64,000 bases of DNA, from positions 11,933-75,932 of the forward strand of contig CAAGPV010000009.1 of the NCBI GenBank assembly GCA_900771975.1, given 5' to 3'. Positions 23,233 through 32,012 of the stretch are shown one piece after another (position 1 is the first letter of the stretch; every line of letters starts with the position of its first letter). The notes beneath the pieces are model-generated. The model ran no database searches and was not told the DNA's origin. It saw nothing but the letters and a program-made list of their open reading frames with translations. The position numbers were made by a program, and so were the translations under genes. The DNA comes from an uncultured Prevotella sp. Lineage in GTDB: Bacteria > Bacteroidota > Bacteroidia > Bacteroidales > Bacteroidaceae.

Positions 23233-25662
23233 TTATATATTTGCTATGCTCATGATGTTGGCAAAAACACCTGCTGCGGTTACTGAAGCACCAGCGCCGT
23301 ATCCTTGAATCAACATGGGGTATTCCCGATAACGCTCAGTTGTAAGAAGAACAATATTGTTAGAGCCTTCCAAATTATAGAAAGGATGACTCTTGTCAAC
23401 GGCCTTTAATGCAACGTTAGCTCTTCCACGGTCCATTGTGGCTACAAAACGCCAACGTTTCCCCTCATTTTCCAAACATTTTCGTTTAAGTTCAAATTCT
23501 TCATCCAACTGTGGCAAAGTTTTCCAGAAGTCTTCTAAACTGCCATTAAAATATTCATCAGGAACAAAAAGATGTGTTTCTACATTATTTTGCTCAATGG
23601 GATAACCGGCCTCACGGGTCAATATTACTAATTTGCGGATAACGTCAGTCCCGCTGAGATCAATTCTTGGATCAGGTTCACTATAACCTTGAAGTTTGGC
23701 TTGCTTTACTGCTTCAGAGAATGGCGTTTTAGCACTAATAGTGTTGAAAATAAAATTAAGAGTGCCGGAAAGAACAGCTTCGATTTTCAAAATCTTATCA
23801 CCAGAATCTTTAAGGTCATTAATTGTGCCAATAATGGGTAGTCCAGCTCCAACATTTGTTTCGAATCGAAACTTTACTCCTTTTCGAATGGCGGTTTGTT
23901 TTAATTGCTTATATGAAATGTAATCGCTTGATGCTGCTATTTTGTTGGCAGCTACGATAGAAACGTTATGTTCCAAAAGATTTTGATAGAGTGAAGCTAC
24001 TTCGTGTGATGCGGTACAATCTATAAATACAGCATTAAACGTATTCATCTGAATGATTGCATCACGAAGCTTTTCGGGAGAGGATGGCTCGCTTTCTCGT
24101 AATGCCTGTTTATAGTTGTTTAAATCCAGCCCTTCTGAGTTGTATATAGCATTATGAGAACTTGCTATGCCGACGACATTCAGTTTAAGACGCCGTGTTT
24201 GTTTAAGCGTTTCATACTGTGTCTTTATTTGTTCGATAAGTTTTCCGCCTACTGTTCCCACGCCACAGATAAAGAGGTTTAATTCTTTATATTCTGAAAG
24301 GAAAAATGCTCCGTGAAGAACATTGAGCGCTTTATTGAGGTGGTTTCCGTCAACAACAAATGAAATGTTGGTTTCTGATGCACCTTGCGCACATGCTATG
24401 ACGCTTATACCACTTCTTCCAAGCGTGCCAAAGAGTTTGCCTGCAATACCAGCTGCATGTTTCATGTTTTCTCCGACAATAGCGATGGTAGCTAACCCAC
24501 ATTCAGCGTGCATGGGATACATTCTGCCATCGGCAATTTCACGAGAGAATTCTTGATTAAGCATACTTACGGCTTGATGGCTATCTTCATCACGTACGCC
24601 AATAGATGTTGAGTTCTCTGAAGAAGCTTGTGATACAAGAAAAACACTAATTCCATTATTGGCCAAAGTCGTAAAGATGCGCCGGTTAACTCCTACGACA
24701 CCCACCATTGATAGGCCGGTTACAGTTATAAGAGATGTGCCAGATATAGAAGAAATACCTTTTATCGGCTTGCTATCGTTCTCTATATTCTGCTTAATTA
24801 TGGTTCCTGCGCCTTTTGGATTGAAAATGTTGCGAATGTGGATAGGGATGTTTTTGGTGCAAACCGGATAAATCGTTGGTGGATAGATAACTTTTGCTCC
24901 GAAATTACACAATTCCATAGCTTCTATATATGACAACTCGGAAATTGTATATGTTCCAGGTATTTGTTTTGGATCGGCGGTCATAAAGCCATTGACATCT
25001 GTCCATATATCCAAGGTTTCAGCATTTAGGGCTGCGGCAATAATGCTTGCCGTATAGTCGCTTCCTCCTCGTCCAAGATTTGTGGTCTCATTAGTGTCTT
25101 TGTCGCTTGCTATAAATCCCGGAACAATGGTTAATGGCTCATAAGAAAGAAAAGCCTTACGTATTAGCTTGTCTGTTAAATCGGCATCGAGGACTTGCTT
25201 GCCGTCTTTAGTGTGTGTCTTTATGAATTCCCGGGCATCTTTAGTTGGCGTTTTGCAGAGTTTCCCTACAATAATTGCAGACAACCGTTCGCCGTATGAA
25301 ACAATGGCATCCAACGTTTTCTTACTTAAGTCATGTACCAAATAAACACCAAGAAGAATTGACTTTAACTCATCAATCATTACTTTCAAATTGTCTGAAA
25401 GTTCATGAAAGTCTTCCTCTGAAAGTACTTCTTGGGCTAACCTAAGATGCTGCAGGCTAAGTTGCTCTAAGTTAGAACTCCATTTCTTGTCGCCATTTAG
25501 AGCTAAGTGGGACATATCTATAAGAGCATCGGTAATTCCGTCCAAGGCGCTTACAACGATGATAATATCTTGTTGTTTAGCCTCGTGCTTTATAATGGAT
25601 AGTAAACTATTTAGAGCCGTTTGTGAAGCAACGGCTTTTCCGCCAAATTTTATAACCTTCAT
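23233..25662 (-). CDS. thrA: Bifunctional aspartokinase / homoserine dehydrogenase
   Basis: An 809-residue fusion catalysing the first and third steps of the threonine/methionine branch. Residues 1-290 are the aspartokinase (VSALDGITDALIDMS, GRGGSDYTASIIAAAL, DIWTDVNGFMTADP); about 310-460 are ACT regulatory domains (GLSMVGVVGVNRRIF, CAQGASETNISFVV); about 465-809 are homoserine dehydrogenase (LFICGVGTVGGKLIEQI, VAANKIAASS, GVKFRFETNVGAGLPII). The usual KFGGTSV start reads KFGGKAV here, a change in a normally conserved ATP-site motif. It heads a five-gene operon from a promoter with a leader too short for an attenuator. Confidence 0.94.
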   Translation of the reverse strand: MKVIKFGGKAVASQTALNSLLSIIKHEAKQQDIIIVVSALDGITDALIDMSHLALNGDKKWSSNLEQLSLQHLRLAQEVLSEEDFHELSDNLKVMIDELKSILLGVYLVHDLSKKTLDAIVSYGERLSAIIVGKLCKTPTKDAREFIKTHTKDGKQVLDADLTDKLIRKAFLSYEPLTIVPGFIASDKDTNETTNLGRGGSDYTASIIAAALNAETLDIWTDVNGFMTADPKQIPGTYTISELSYIEAMELCNFGAKVIYPPTIYPVCTKNIPIHIRNIFNPKGAGTIIKQNIENDSKPIKGISSISGTSLITVTGLSMVGVVGVNRRIFTTLANNGISVFLVSQASSENSTSIGVRDEDSHQAVSMLNQEFSREIADGRMYPMHAECGLATIAIVGENMKHAAGIAGKLFGTLGRSGISVIACAQGASETNISFVVDGNHLNKALNVLHGAFFLSEYKELNLFICGVGTVGGKLIEQIKTQYETLKQTRRLKLNVVGIASSHNAIYNSEGLDLNNYKQALRESEPSSPEKLRDAIIQMNTFNAVFIDCTASHEVASLYQNLLEHNVSIVAANKIAASSDYISYKQLKQTAIRKGVKFRFETNVGAGLPIIGTINDLKDSGDKILKIEAVLSGTLNFIFNTISAKTPFSEAVKQAKLQGYSEPDPRIDLSGTDVIRKLVILTREAGYPIEQNNVETHLFVPDEYFNGSLEDFWKTLPQLDEEFELKRKCLENEGKRWRFVATMDRGRANVALKAVDKSHPFYNLEGSNNIVLLTTERYREYPMLIQGYGAGASVTAAGVFANIMSIANI

Positions 25663-25679
25663 TATTCTTGTTTTAAAGG

Positions 25680-25710
25680 CAAAATTATGAAATTTATTCT
25701 AAATGGGCAA
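25680..25710 (-). promoter_or_regulatory. Promoter of thrA-apgM-thrC-addA-addB
   Basis: On the minus strand TTG (25710-25708), 20 bp, TAATTTTG (25687-25680). The -7 box ends 17 bp before the thrA ATG. Confidence 0.75.
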
Positions 25711-25882
25711 CCAAATCTGTCGAATTCTAAAGAGGAGCTCAAAAAAAACGAACATTTAGGTATTGATGTTTTTCTTGTTTCCTTAGAAAAGTCAGACGGC
25801 CATCAAAGTGAAAAGCATTTCAATTTGATGGCACTAAATACTAAATTTCTTTAATGGAATAAGAAGGTTTAGAAAAAATGTT

Positions 25883-25890
25883 TAACTTTG
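25883..25890 (+). promoter_or_regulatory. -7 element before the DUF4494 gene
   Basis: TAACTTTG, 20 bp before the ATG at 25911. No matching -33 TTG is seen. Confidence 0.5.
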
Positions 25891-25910
25891 CGTAAAGAAA
25901 ATTTTAAAAG

Positions 25911-26414
25911 ATGAGATCAAGAACAGCACAATGGTTTGAAACGCGAGTTCGTTATGAACGTATGACCGATGACGGTCATCAAAAAAAAGTAACGGAAACA
26001 TATGTTGTAGATGCATTTTCTTTTACAGAAGCAGAAACTACTATCACAAAGGAAATGGGACATTATGTAACCGGCGAGTTTTCTATTAAAGCTATTTCTC
26101 CAGCTACCTACGGAGAAATTTTTTTTAGTGATTTGAAAGGCGATGACAAATGGTTTAAAACCCGTTTGACGTTTATAACGATGGACGAAAAAACCGGAAA
26201 AGAAAAACAATCAAGCACATATTATTTGGTTCAAGGAGCTTCTGTTAATAGTGCAATAAAGCATATTGACGAAGTGATGGGTGAAACAATGGTAGACTAT
26301 GTAATAGCAGCAGTAAATGAGACAAAAATCATGGATGTATTTGAGCATAAAGCAGAACTGCCTAATGGTTCACTTAGCAAAAAAGCAGAATCAGTTAAAC
26401 CGGAATTTGAATAA
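25911..26414 (+). CDS. DUF4494 domain protein
   Basis: A 167-residue cytoplasmic protein of the Bacteroidetes family DUF4494. Features include the N-terminal RTAQWFETRVRYERMTDDG, the segment VDAFSFTEAETTITKEM and a second half beginning WFKTRLTFITMDEKTGKEKQ that mirrors the first, suggesting an internal duplication of a two-strand/one-helix unit. No catalytic residues are obvious. It is followed after 2 bp by yggS and is likely co-transcribed with it. Function unknown. Confidence 0.8.
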   Translation: MRSRTAQWFETRVRYERMTDDGHQKKVTETYVVDAFSFTEAETTITKEMGHYVTGEFSIKAISPATYGEIFFSDLKGDDKWFKTRLTFITMDEKTGKEKQSSTYYLVQGASVNSAIKHIDEVMGETMVDYVIAAVNETKIMDVFEHKAELPNGSLSKKAESVKPEFE

Positions 26415-26416
26415 CA

Positions 26417-27088
26417 ATGGAACAAGTTGCAGAAAACCTGCATAAAATATTAGATAAATTACCGGCAGGCGTTAGACTGGTTGCTGTAAGCAAGTTCCAT
26501 CCAAAAGAGTATATAGAACAGGCTTATAACGAAGGCCAACGAATTTTTGGAGAAAGCCATGAACAAGAACTTGCCAAAAAGGCCAGTTCACTTCCAAAGG
26601 ATATAGAGTGGCATTTTATAGGGCATTTACAAACTAACAAAGTTAAATATATTGCGCCCTATATATCTATGATTGAAGCTGTCGATTCTTTTAAGTTGTT
26701 AAAAGAAATCAATAAGCAGGCAGAGAAAAACGATAGGGTCATTAATGTTCTATTAGAGCTTCATATAGCAAAGGAGGAGACGAAATATGGTTTCTCGCTT
26801 GAATCTTGTCGAGAGTTGTTGTCATCAGGAGAATGGAAAACGTTGAAAAACATTCGCATTTGTGGCTTAATGATGATGGCCTCCAACGTGAACGACGAGG
26901 AGCAGATTCGTAAGGAAATGACCACAGCCGCAAACTTTTTTGATGAAATAAAATCAAACTATTTTTTTGATTCTCCATGTTTTTGTGAACGTTCCTGGGG
27001 AATGAGTCATGATTATTTAATCGCGATTGAGTGCCGAAGTACTTTGGTTAGGGTTGGAACGGCAATTTTTGGTCCAAGAGTATATTGA
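26417..27088 (+). CDS. YggS-family PLP homeostasis protein
   Basis: A 223-residue single-domain PLP-binding barrel protein (COG0325, alanine-racemase N-terminal fold). The PLP lysine is in RLVAVSKFHPKEYI (about residue 28), FGESHEQELAKK and WHFIGHLQTNKVKYI follow, and the phosphate-binding loop is in CGLMMMAS and SWGMSHDYLIAIECRSTLVRVGTAIFG. Members have no known catalytic turnover and buffer intracellular PLP. It is the second vitamin B6 gene in the window besides pdxST. Confidence 0.92.
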   Translation: MEQVAENLHKILDKLPAGVRLVAVSKFHPKEYIEQAYNEGQRIFGESHEQELAKKASSLPKDIEWHFIGHLQTNKVKYIAPYISMIEAVDSFKLLKEINKQAEKNDRVINVLLELHIAKEETKYGFSLESCRELLSSGEWKTLKNIRICGLMMMASNVNDEEQIRKEMTTAANFFDEIKSNYFFDSPCFCERSWGMSHDYLIAIECRSTLVRVGTAIFGPRVY

Positions 27089-27090
27089 TT

Positions 27091-27134
27091 AATTATCCTC
27101 AAAACGTAAAGAGTAATTCGTTTTGAGGATAATT
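27091..27134. terminator. Bidirectional terminator between convergent genes
   Basis: Perfect 16-bp inverted repeat AATTATCCTCAAAACG with a 12-nt loop between the yggS stop and the 3' end of the leftward DUF4861 gene. Confidence 0.8.
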
Positions 27135-27148
27135 TCTATATGGGCAAA

Positions 27149-28441
27149 TTAGATTTTGCTTGTTTTTACTTTAATTGTCAAGGGATGTTTTAATTCTTCT
27201 TCCCACAGACTTAGATAATCAAACCAAGAATTTGCGGAGTGGTATCCAAATGTTTCATTGTCGCTCGAGTATGTAAGATAATAGCTTAAACACTTAGAGC
27301 TCGTACTAATAACAAAACCATAATCGTCTTTGTTTGCAGGAAGTTCCCTAACAAGATATTTATTAGGTATATAGATGCCCATACCTACAGTCTCTTTTTT
27401 GTGCCCGACAGAATCTTTGAGGCTTACAGGCCAGTCAGTTCCCCAAAGGCCCCGCAATCCGTTATTGTTGCTATATTCTTTAGAGCCTTTAACGTTAATC
27501 AAACCTGTGGAAAAAAGCAGGTCTTTCGTCTCTGTGTAATTGCCAAGTTCATATGGAAATAACACATCAACTTGAATGTCTCTATGGCCATTCCATAAAG
27601 TATAACGAATAGTTGTGTTGATGCGTTGTGGGCTTCCCATGGGCTTCCAACCACGATCAACGATCTCTACAATTGTTCTAACAGGGCCTTTTGCAATAAT
27701 GCGTTGCCCTCTACTTTTTACGTCTGAAATCATAGTTGATTTTTCTCCGTTCCAACCGCGAAAGGCGCCAAATCCAAATGTGTTGCCAACCCAAAGAATA
27801 TCATCTCCATAATTGTTCTGTAGTTTTTGTTCTTGGGTGGTATAGAATTGGGTTTCCTTTAATTCCAGTTGCTTGTTGGATTTTCCATATAAGTCTAAGG
27901 TTTGACGCTCGTCAAAATATATACGTAAAGCAATAAGCTCACTTTCAAATGCTATGCCATGATGATGAACTATGTGGTAAGGATCTTTTGTTTCTGGGTT
28001 AAAGAACAATTCTTGCAGATAGATGTCTTGTTTGTTTTTTTCCTTTATTTTCGGATTTCGTAGCATTAATTCTGCAAATGTCCTTGGTTTATATTGTATG
28101 GCAGGATTGTCTTTGGATAAAACAATCTTAAACTGTTTAGTTTCTCCAGCTTTCATATCTGAGGTGAAGGCCAGTTCATCTGCTATACCATCTTGATCAA
28201 TATCGTCAAGTTGATTTGGGATGGTATCGTTATTGTTTCTTGTGTCGGTTACTACTGCGGATTGCCACAAAACTCTTTTTGCTTTGTTCTGTTTGAAATT
28301 ACCTAATTTGATTACGATGGGAACATCTGTGCGATTTTTGTTTAGGGTATTTGTAACTTCAATCTTAAATGTTGTTTGGGCAGAGGCGAAGTGAAAAAAT
28401 GTAACCAGAAAAAGTAATGTGGTGATGGTTGTTCTTTTCAT
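27149..28441 (-). CDS. Secreted DUF4861 family protein
   Basis: A 430-residue exported protein with signal peptide MKRTTITTLLFLVTFFHFASA. The mature sequence starts with a small domain (VTNTLNKNRTDVPIVIKLG), has a calcium-site-like DDIDQDGIADELAF (about residues 81-94), and then the DUF4861 body (YHIVHHHGIAFESELIALRIYF, GAFRGWNG, RTIVEIVDRGWKP). Relatives are found in carbohydrate-utilisation loci of Bacteroidetes, often for pectic glycans, which would fit the pectate lyase and uxaC elsewhere in this window. It is isolated here, with no SusC/SusD pair, so the link is weak. Confidence 0.75.
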   Translation of the reverse strand: MKRTTITTLLFLVTFFHFASAQTTFKIEVTNTLNKNRTDVPIVIKLGNFKQNKAKRVLWQSAVVTDTRNNNDTIPNQLDDIDQDGIADELAFTSDMKAGETKQFKIVLSKDNPAIQYKPRTFAELMLRNPKIKEKNKQDIYLQELFFNPETKDPYHIVHHHGIAFESELIALRIYFDERQTLDLYGKSNKQLELKETQFYTTQEQKLQNNYGDDILWVGNTFGFGAFRGWNGEKSTMISDVKSRGQRIIAKGPVRTIVEIVDRGWKPMGSPQRINTTIRYTLWNGHRDIQVDVLFPYELGNYTETKDLLFSTGLINVKGSKEYSNNNGLRGLWGTDWPVSLKDSVGHKKETVGMGIYIPNKYLVRELPANKDDYGFVISTSSKCLSYYLTYSSDNETFGYHSANSWFDYLSLWEEELKHPLTIKVKTSKI

Positions 28442-28463
28442 TTTGTAGTTTGTTTTTAATATT

Positions 28464-28506
28464 AAAAAAGGAAATCCAACATTTGTGAAGTTGAATTCCC
28501 TTTTTG
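28464..28506 (-). terminator. Terminator between pgk and the DUF4861 gene
   Basis: On the minus strand AAAAAGGGAATTCAAC pairs imperfectly with GTTGGATTTCCTTTTT, ending in a T-run just after the pgk stop. Confidence 0.7.
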
Positions 28507-28527
28507 TATGTAATTAATGTAAGATAA

Positions 28528-29775
28528 TTATTTTTCTATAGCAGCAACGCCAGGAAGAACTTTTCCTTCAATAGCCTCTAACAAAGCTCCACCACCAGTT
28601 GAGATATAGCTAACTTGATCAGCTAAACCAAACTTGTTGATACATGCTACAGAATCACCACCACCGATGAGAGAGAATGCACCTTCTTTTGTGGCTTCAG
28701 CTATGGCTTCAGCTATGGCTTTTGAACCACCTGTAAAGTTGTCAAATTCAAACACACCTGCAGGGCCATTCCATAAAATGGTCTTAGAACCTTTGATGGC
28801 ATTAGCAAAAGCTTTTCTTGTGTCTGGGCCTGCATCCATGCCTTCCCAACCTTCAGGAATGTCATTAGAAGGTGAAACCTTTTGATTGGCATCGTTCTTG
28901 AAGTCGTCGGCTATGATGGAATCGGTGCCCAACACAAGATTTACATGGTTTTCTTTGGCTTTTTTGATAACGTCCAAAGCAACGTCTAATTTGTCGTTCT
29001 CGCAAATGCTCTTACCAATATTTCCACCTAATGCTTTTGCAAAAGTATAAGTCATTCCACCACAAAGGATGAGATTGTCCACTTTTGTGAGAAGATTTTC
29101 TATGATGCCAATTTTAGTTGAAACTTTAGAGCCTCCCATAATGGCGGTAAAGGGGCGCTGTATGTTGTTCAAAACATTGTCAACGGCTTTAACTTCTTTT
29201 TCCATCAAGAAGCCCAGCATCTTGTGTTCGTGATCAAAATAGTCGGCTATAACGGCTGTTGAGGCATGCTTACGATGGGCGGTACCAAAGGCGTCCATTA
29301 CATATACATCAGCATAAGAAGCAAGGTGTTTGGCGAAGTCCTTTTGGCGCTTCTTCATTTCTTCTTTTGCAGCATCGTATTCGGGAGTTCCTTTTTCTAC
29401 TCCAACAGGTTTCCCCTCTTCCTCTGGATAGAAGCGTAAGTTCTCTAACAATAGTGCTTCGCCTGGTTTGAGCTCTTTTGCTTCCTCGTCTGCTTTATAA
29501 CAGTCTTTAGCAAATTTTACATTAACTCCGAGTGCAGCGCTCACATTAGCTGTAATTTGTGACAGAGAAAGTTCTGGCTTGATTTTTCCTTTTGGCTTTC
29601 CCATGTGCGACATCATAATAAGTGCACCACCGTCAGAAAGAACTTTCTTTAATGTTGGAAGAGCACCACGAATGCGGGTGTCATCAGTTACATGTCCATT
29701 TTCGTCCAATGGAACATTGAAATCTACGCGGACAATTGCTTTGTGTCCTGCAAAATTGAAATCGGAAATTTTCAT
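28528..29775 (-). CDS. pgk: Phosphoglycerate kinase
   Basis: A 415-residue glycolytic enzyme that transfers the acyl-phosphate of 1,3-bisphosphoglycerate to ADP. RVDFNVPLDENGHVTDDTRI (about residues 16-35), MMSHMGKPKGK, LLLENLRFYPEEEGKP, VMDAFGTAHRKHAST and IMGGSKVSTKIGIIENLL are family signatures, and the nucleotide-binding GGGDSVACINKFG lies near the C-terminus. It is a single-gene unit between a -7 element and a terminator. Confidence 0.96.
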   Translation of the reverse strand: MKISDFNFAGHKAIVRVDFNVPLDENGHVTDDTRIRGALPTLKKVLSDGGALIMMSHMGKPKGKIKPELSLSQITANVSAALGVNVKFAKDCYKADEEAKELKPGEALLLENLRFYPEEEGKPVGVEKGTPEYDAAKEEMKKRQKDFAKHLASYADVYVMDAFGTAHRKHASTAVIADYFDHEHKMLGFLMEKEVKAVDNVLNNIQRPFTAIMGGSKVSTKIGIIENLLTKVDNLILCGGMTYTFAKALGGNIGKSICENDKLDVALDVIKKAKENHVNLVLGTDSIIADDFKNDANQKVSPSNDIPEGWEGMDAGPDTRKAFANAIKGSKTILWNGPAGVFEFDNFTGGSKAIAEAIAEATKEGAFSLIGGGDSVACINKFGLADQVSYISTGGGALLEAIEGKVLPGVAAIEK

Positions 29776-29808
29776 TTTGTTGTTCAGTTAAAAAGTTTTT
29801 TATGCCTA

Positions 29809-29816
29809 CAAAGTTA
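29809..29816 (-). promoter_or_regulatory. -7 element of pgk
   Basis: TAACTTTG on the minus strand 33 bp before the pgk ATG. The expected -33 TTG is not present, only T-rich sequence. Confidence 0.5.
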
Positions 29817-30151
29817 CAAAAAAAAGATTATTTATAGTTTTAAAAATAAGTTGATTTCCTGTTTTTTAGTGTTGTTAACGCTTAGACAACCAATAGGTGT
29901 GGAATTATAGGCAAAGCGTCTCTATGGCGGAGGATTGGTTGAGAATTAAAAACTGCCCAGATTGCGTTTTGTGTTTCAAGTGGTTGTGACTGTCGTTGGT
30001 TGTGTTTTGCAAGCATTTTTCTTTATTGTTTTTCATGGCTTTGTTAGTCCACCTTTCTCTCAAAGGCTTATCCTATTCTGACAGCCACTTGCAGAAGTTC
30101 CTTGGCCTTGTACTGAGTTTTTTTAGACTGCTGAACCTTTACATAAAAAGA
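29817..30151. other. Intergenic gap without a recognised gene
   Basis: Part of the 479-bp space between pgk and rubrerythrin, both leftward. Beyond the pgk -7 element and the two hairpins near the rubrerythrin 3' end, nothing is recognised. The minus strand has an 88-codon frame overlapping the rubrerythrin end with no family resemblance; it may be a decayed sequence. Confidence 0.4.
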
Positions 30152-30152
30152 A

Positions 30153-30191
30153 CGCAGCAGAAACTTCGATGTTGGAATCGTTTCTGCTGCG
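30153..30191 (-). terminator. Terminator of ansA-rubrerythrin unit
   Basis: 12-bp perfect stem CGCAGCAGAAAC / GTTTCTGCTGCG; on the minus strand it is followed by TTCTTTTT. It lies 63 bp after the rubrerythrin stop. Confidence 0.75.
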
Positions 30192-30210
30192 AAGATATGA
30201 TGGGATAGAA

Positions 30211-30230
30211 ATGGGGAAAATTTTCCCCAT
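30211..30230. repeat. Perfect 20-bp palindrome
   Basis: ATGGGGAAAA followed directly by its complement TTTTCCCCAT, without a loop, 25 bp beyond the rubrerythrin stop codon. It may extend the termination region or bind a dimeric protein. Confidence 0.6.
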
Positions 30231-30254
30231 TTGTGTAGTAGAGAGAATGTAATG

Positions 30255-30797
30255 TTAGAAATTCTCGGCTTTAATCTCGAAGAAGCTTTGTGGATGATTA
30301 CAAACAGGGCATATCTTGGGTGCTTTAGGGCCAACTACAATGTGTCCGCAATTTCTACAAATCCATATGGCATCACCTTCGCGAGAAAAAACAATTGCAT
30401 ATTCAATGTTTTTGAGCAATTTTCTATAACGCTCTTCGTGATGTTTTTCAATAGCCCCTACATTTTTAAATTTAAGGGCAATTTCATGGAAACCTTCTTC
30501 TTCGGCTTCTTTTGCCATTCTGTCATACATGTCTGTCCATTCATAATTCTCGCCTTCTGCTGCAGCTTTAAGGTTGCTAATGGTGTCGTTTATCGCGCCT
30601 CCTTCTAAATACTTAAACCAAATTTTGGCATGTTCTTTTTCGTTGTTGGCCGTTTCCTCAAAAATGGCAGCGATTTGTTCAAAACCATCTTTTCTTGCTT
30701 TTGACGCAAAATAAGTATACTTGTTGCGTGCTTGACTCTCGCCTGCAAATGCTTCTTGCAAGTTTTTCTCGGTTTTAGTACCTTTTAAATCCTTCAT
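30255..30797 (-). CDS. rbr: Rubrerythrin
   Basis: A 180-residue non-haem di-iron peroxidase of anaerobes that reduces hydrogen peroxide in the cytoplasm. The ferritin-like four-helix part shows the repeated Glu/His ligands (FAGESQARNKY, EETANNEKEHAKIW, AIEKHHEERYRKLL), and the C-terminal rubredoxin domain has CRNCGH and CPVCNH, which bind one iron. It starts 22 bp after the ansA stop and has no promoter of its own in that gap, so it is co-transcribed with ansA. Confidence 0.95.
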   Translation of the reverse strand: MKDLKGTKTEKNLQEAFAGESQARNKYTYFASKARKDGFEQIAAIFEETANNEKEHAKIWFKYLEGGAINDTISNLKAAAEGENYEWTDMYDRMAKEAEEEGFHEIALKFKNVGAIEKHHEERYRKLLKNIEYAIVFSREGDAIWICRNCGHIVVGPKAPKICPVCNHPQSFFEIKAENF

Positions 30798-30819
30798 AAT
30801 TTTTTTGTTTGTTAATTTG

Positions 30820-31854
30820 TTAGATAGTTATTTCTCCCGCAATACTACGGTTCATAAAAGTTCTGATTATGTGAAAGTCATGATATTGGGCTTGTAAAAA
30901 CATTAGTTTTGTTACAGCGGCTTCAACGGTGCTATCAAATCCGCTTACAACTCCAGCGTCTTTTAGTTGATATCCGGCGTCATAACGTGACATTTCGACT
31001 TGCCCACTTACACATTGACTGATGTTGACAACAATTACACCCCTTTCAGCGGCATTCTTTAGTAGCCTCATTAGCCATGGTTTTTGAGGCGCATTTCCAC
31101 TTCCGAAAGAACGCATGACAATGGAACGTAATTCTGGAGCATCCAAAACATGCCTAACGATGTTTTCTTGAACGCCAGGGAAAAGGCTGAAAACAATTAC
31201 GTTAGCATCTAAAGCCGTGTGGGCAATCATTGGTTTAGTGAAATTTGGCTTGTTGATATAGTGCTCATGGTAAGTGAAGTTTACGCCAGCCTCACAAAGA
31301 TGGGGGTAATTAAAAGAATCGAAGGCATTAAAGCCATCTGCGTTCTGCTTTGTAGCCCTGTTCCCACGAAGCAATTTTCCGCTAAAATAAATGCACACTT
31401 CTGGCACCAATGGTGTTCCGTCGCTATGATGGGCAGAAGCAATTTCAATGCTTGTAATTAGATTTTCTTTTCCATCAGTCCTTAGTTGCCCTATAGGAAG
31501 TTGTGACCCCGTTAATATCACAGGCTTAGTTAAATTCTCTAACATATAAGATAGAGCAGAAGAAGTATAAGCCATAGTGTCGGTTCCGTGTAGAATTACG
31601 AACCCATCATATAAATGGTATCGCTCACTTATGATTCTAACTATTTGTGCCCATAGCCGAGGAGACATATCGGAAGAATCTATAGGTGGGGTGAATTGGT
31701 ATGTGTCGATACTGGTTTCAATATATCTTAGTTCGGGCACATTCTCTACTAAATGGGTAAAATCAAGAGGCTCAAGAGCACCTGTTAGTGGATTTCGTCC
31801 CATGCCGATAGTACCTCCCGTATAAATTAATAGTACTTTATCGGTTCTTGTCAT
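30820..31854 (-). CDS. ansA: Type I L-asparaginase
   Basis: A 344-residue cytoplasmic asparaginase that hydrolyses asparagine to aspartate and ammonia. The first catalytic threonine is in LLIYTGGTIGMGRN (about residue 14), and the second catalytic set is in VILHGTDTMAYTSSALSYML (about 85-104). There is no signal peptide, as expected for type I. It leads a two-gene unit with rubrerythrin and shares a divergent promoter region with uxaC. Confidence 0.93.
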   Translation of the reverse strand: MTRTDKVLLIYTGGTIGMGRNPLTGALEPLDFTHLVENVPELRYIETSIDTYQFTPPIDSSDMSPRLWAQIVRIISERYHLYDGFVILHGTDTMAYTSSALSYMLENLTKPVILTGSQLPIGQLRTDGKENLITSIEIASAHHSDGTPLVPEVCIYFSGKLLRGNRATKQNADGFNAFDSFNYPHLCEAGVNFTYHEHYINKPNFTKPMIAHTALDANVIVFSLFPGVQENIVRHVLDAPELRSIVMRSFGSGNAPQKPWLMRLLKNAAERGVIVVNISQCVSGQVEMSRYDAGYQLKDAGVVSGFDSTVEAAVTKLMFLQAQYHDFHIIRTFMNRSIAGEITI

Positions 31855-31882
31855 ACGTTATCGTTTGCGTTATTTTTTAGTG

Positions 31883-31913
31883 CAAATATAATTTAAAAAA
31901 ACTGATGTCACAA
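31883..31913 (-). promoter_or_regulatory. Promoter of ansA-rbr
   Basis: On the minus strand TTG (31913-31911), 20 bp, TATATTTG (31890-31883), ending 28 bp before the ansA ATG. Confidence 0.75.
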
Positions 31914-31923
31914 ATTTTTATCT

Positions 31924-31931
31924 TATATTTG
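31924..31931 (+). promoter_or_regulatory. -7 element of uxaC
   Basis: TATATTTG, giving a leader of about 75 nt before uxaC. It overlaps the ansA promoter region back to back; the -33 match is poor. Confidence 0.5.
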
Positions 31932-32012
31932 CAAATAAAAACAGTAACAAGCAATAATCTGTTTTAATAATTAATACGAAAAGAACAAACTGATAAAACT
32001 TTAAAGCGAATT

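Noticed and set aside
25663..25680. Threonine attenuator before thrA
   Set aside because: The predicted leader is only about 11 nt, with no room for a leader peptide or hairpins.
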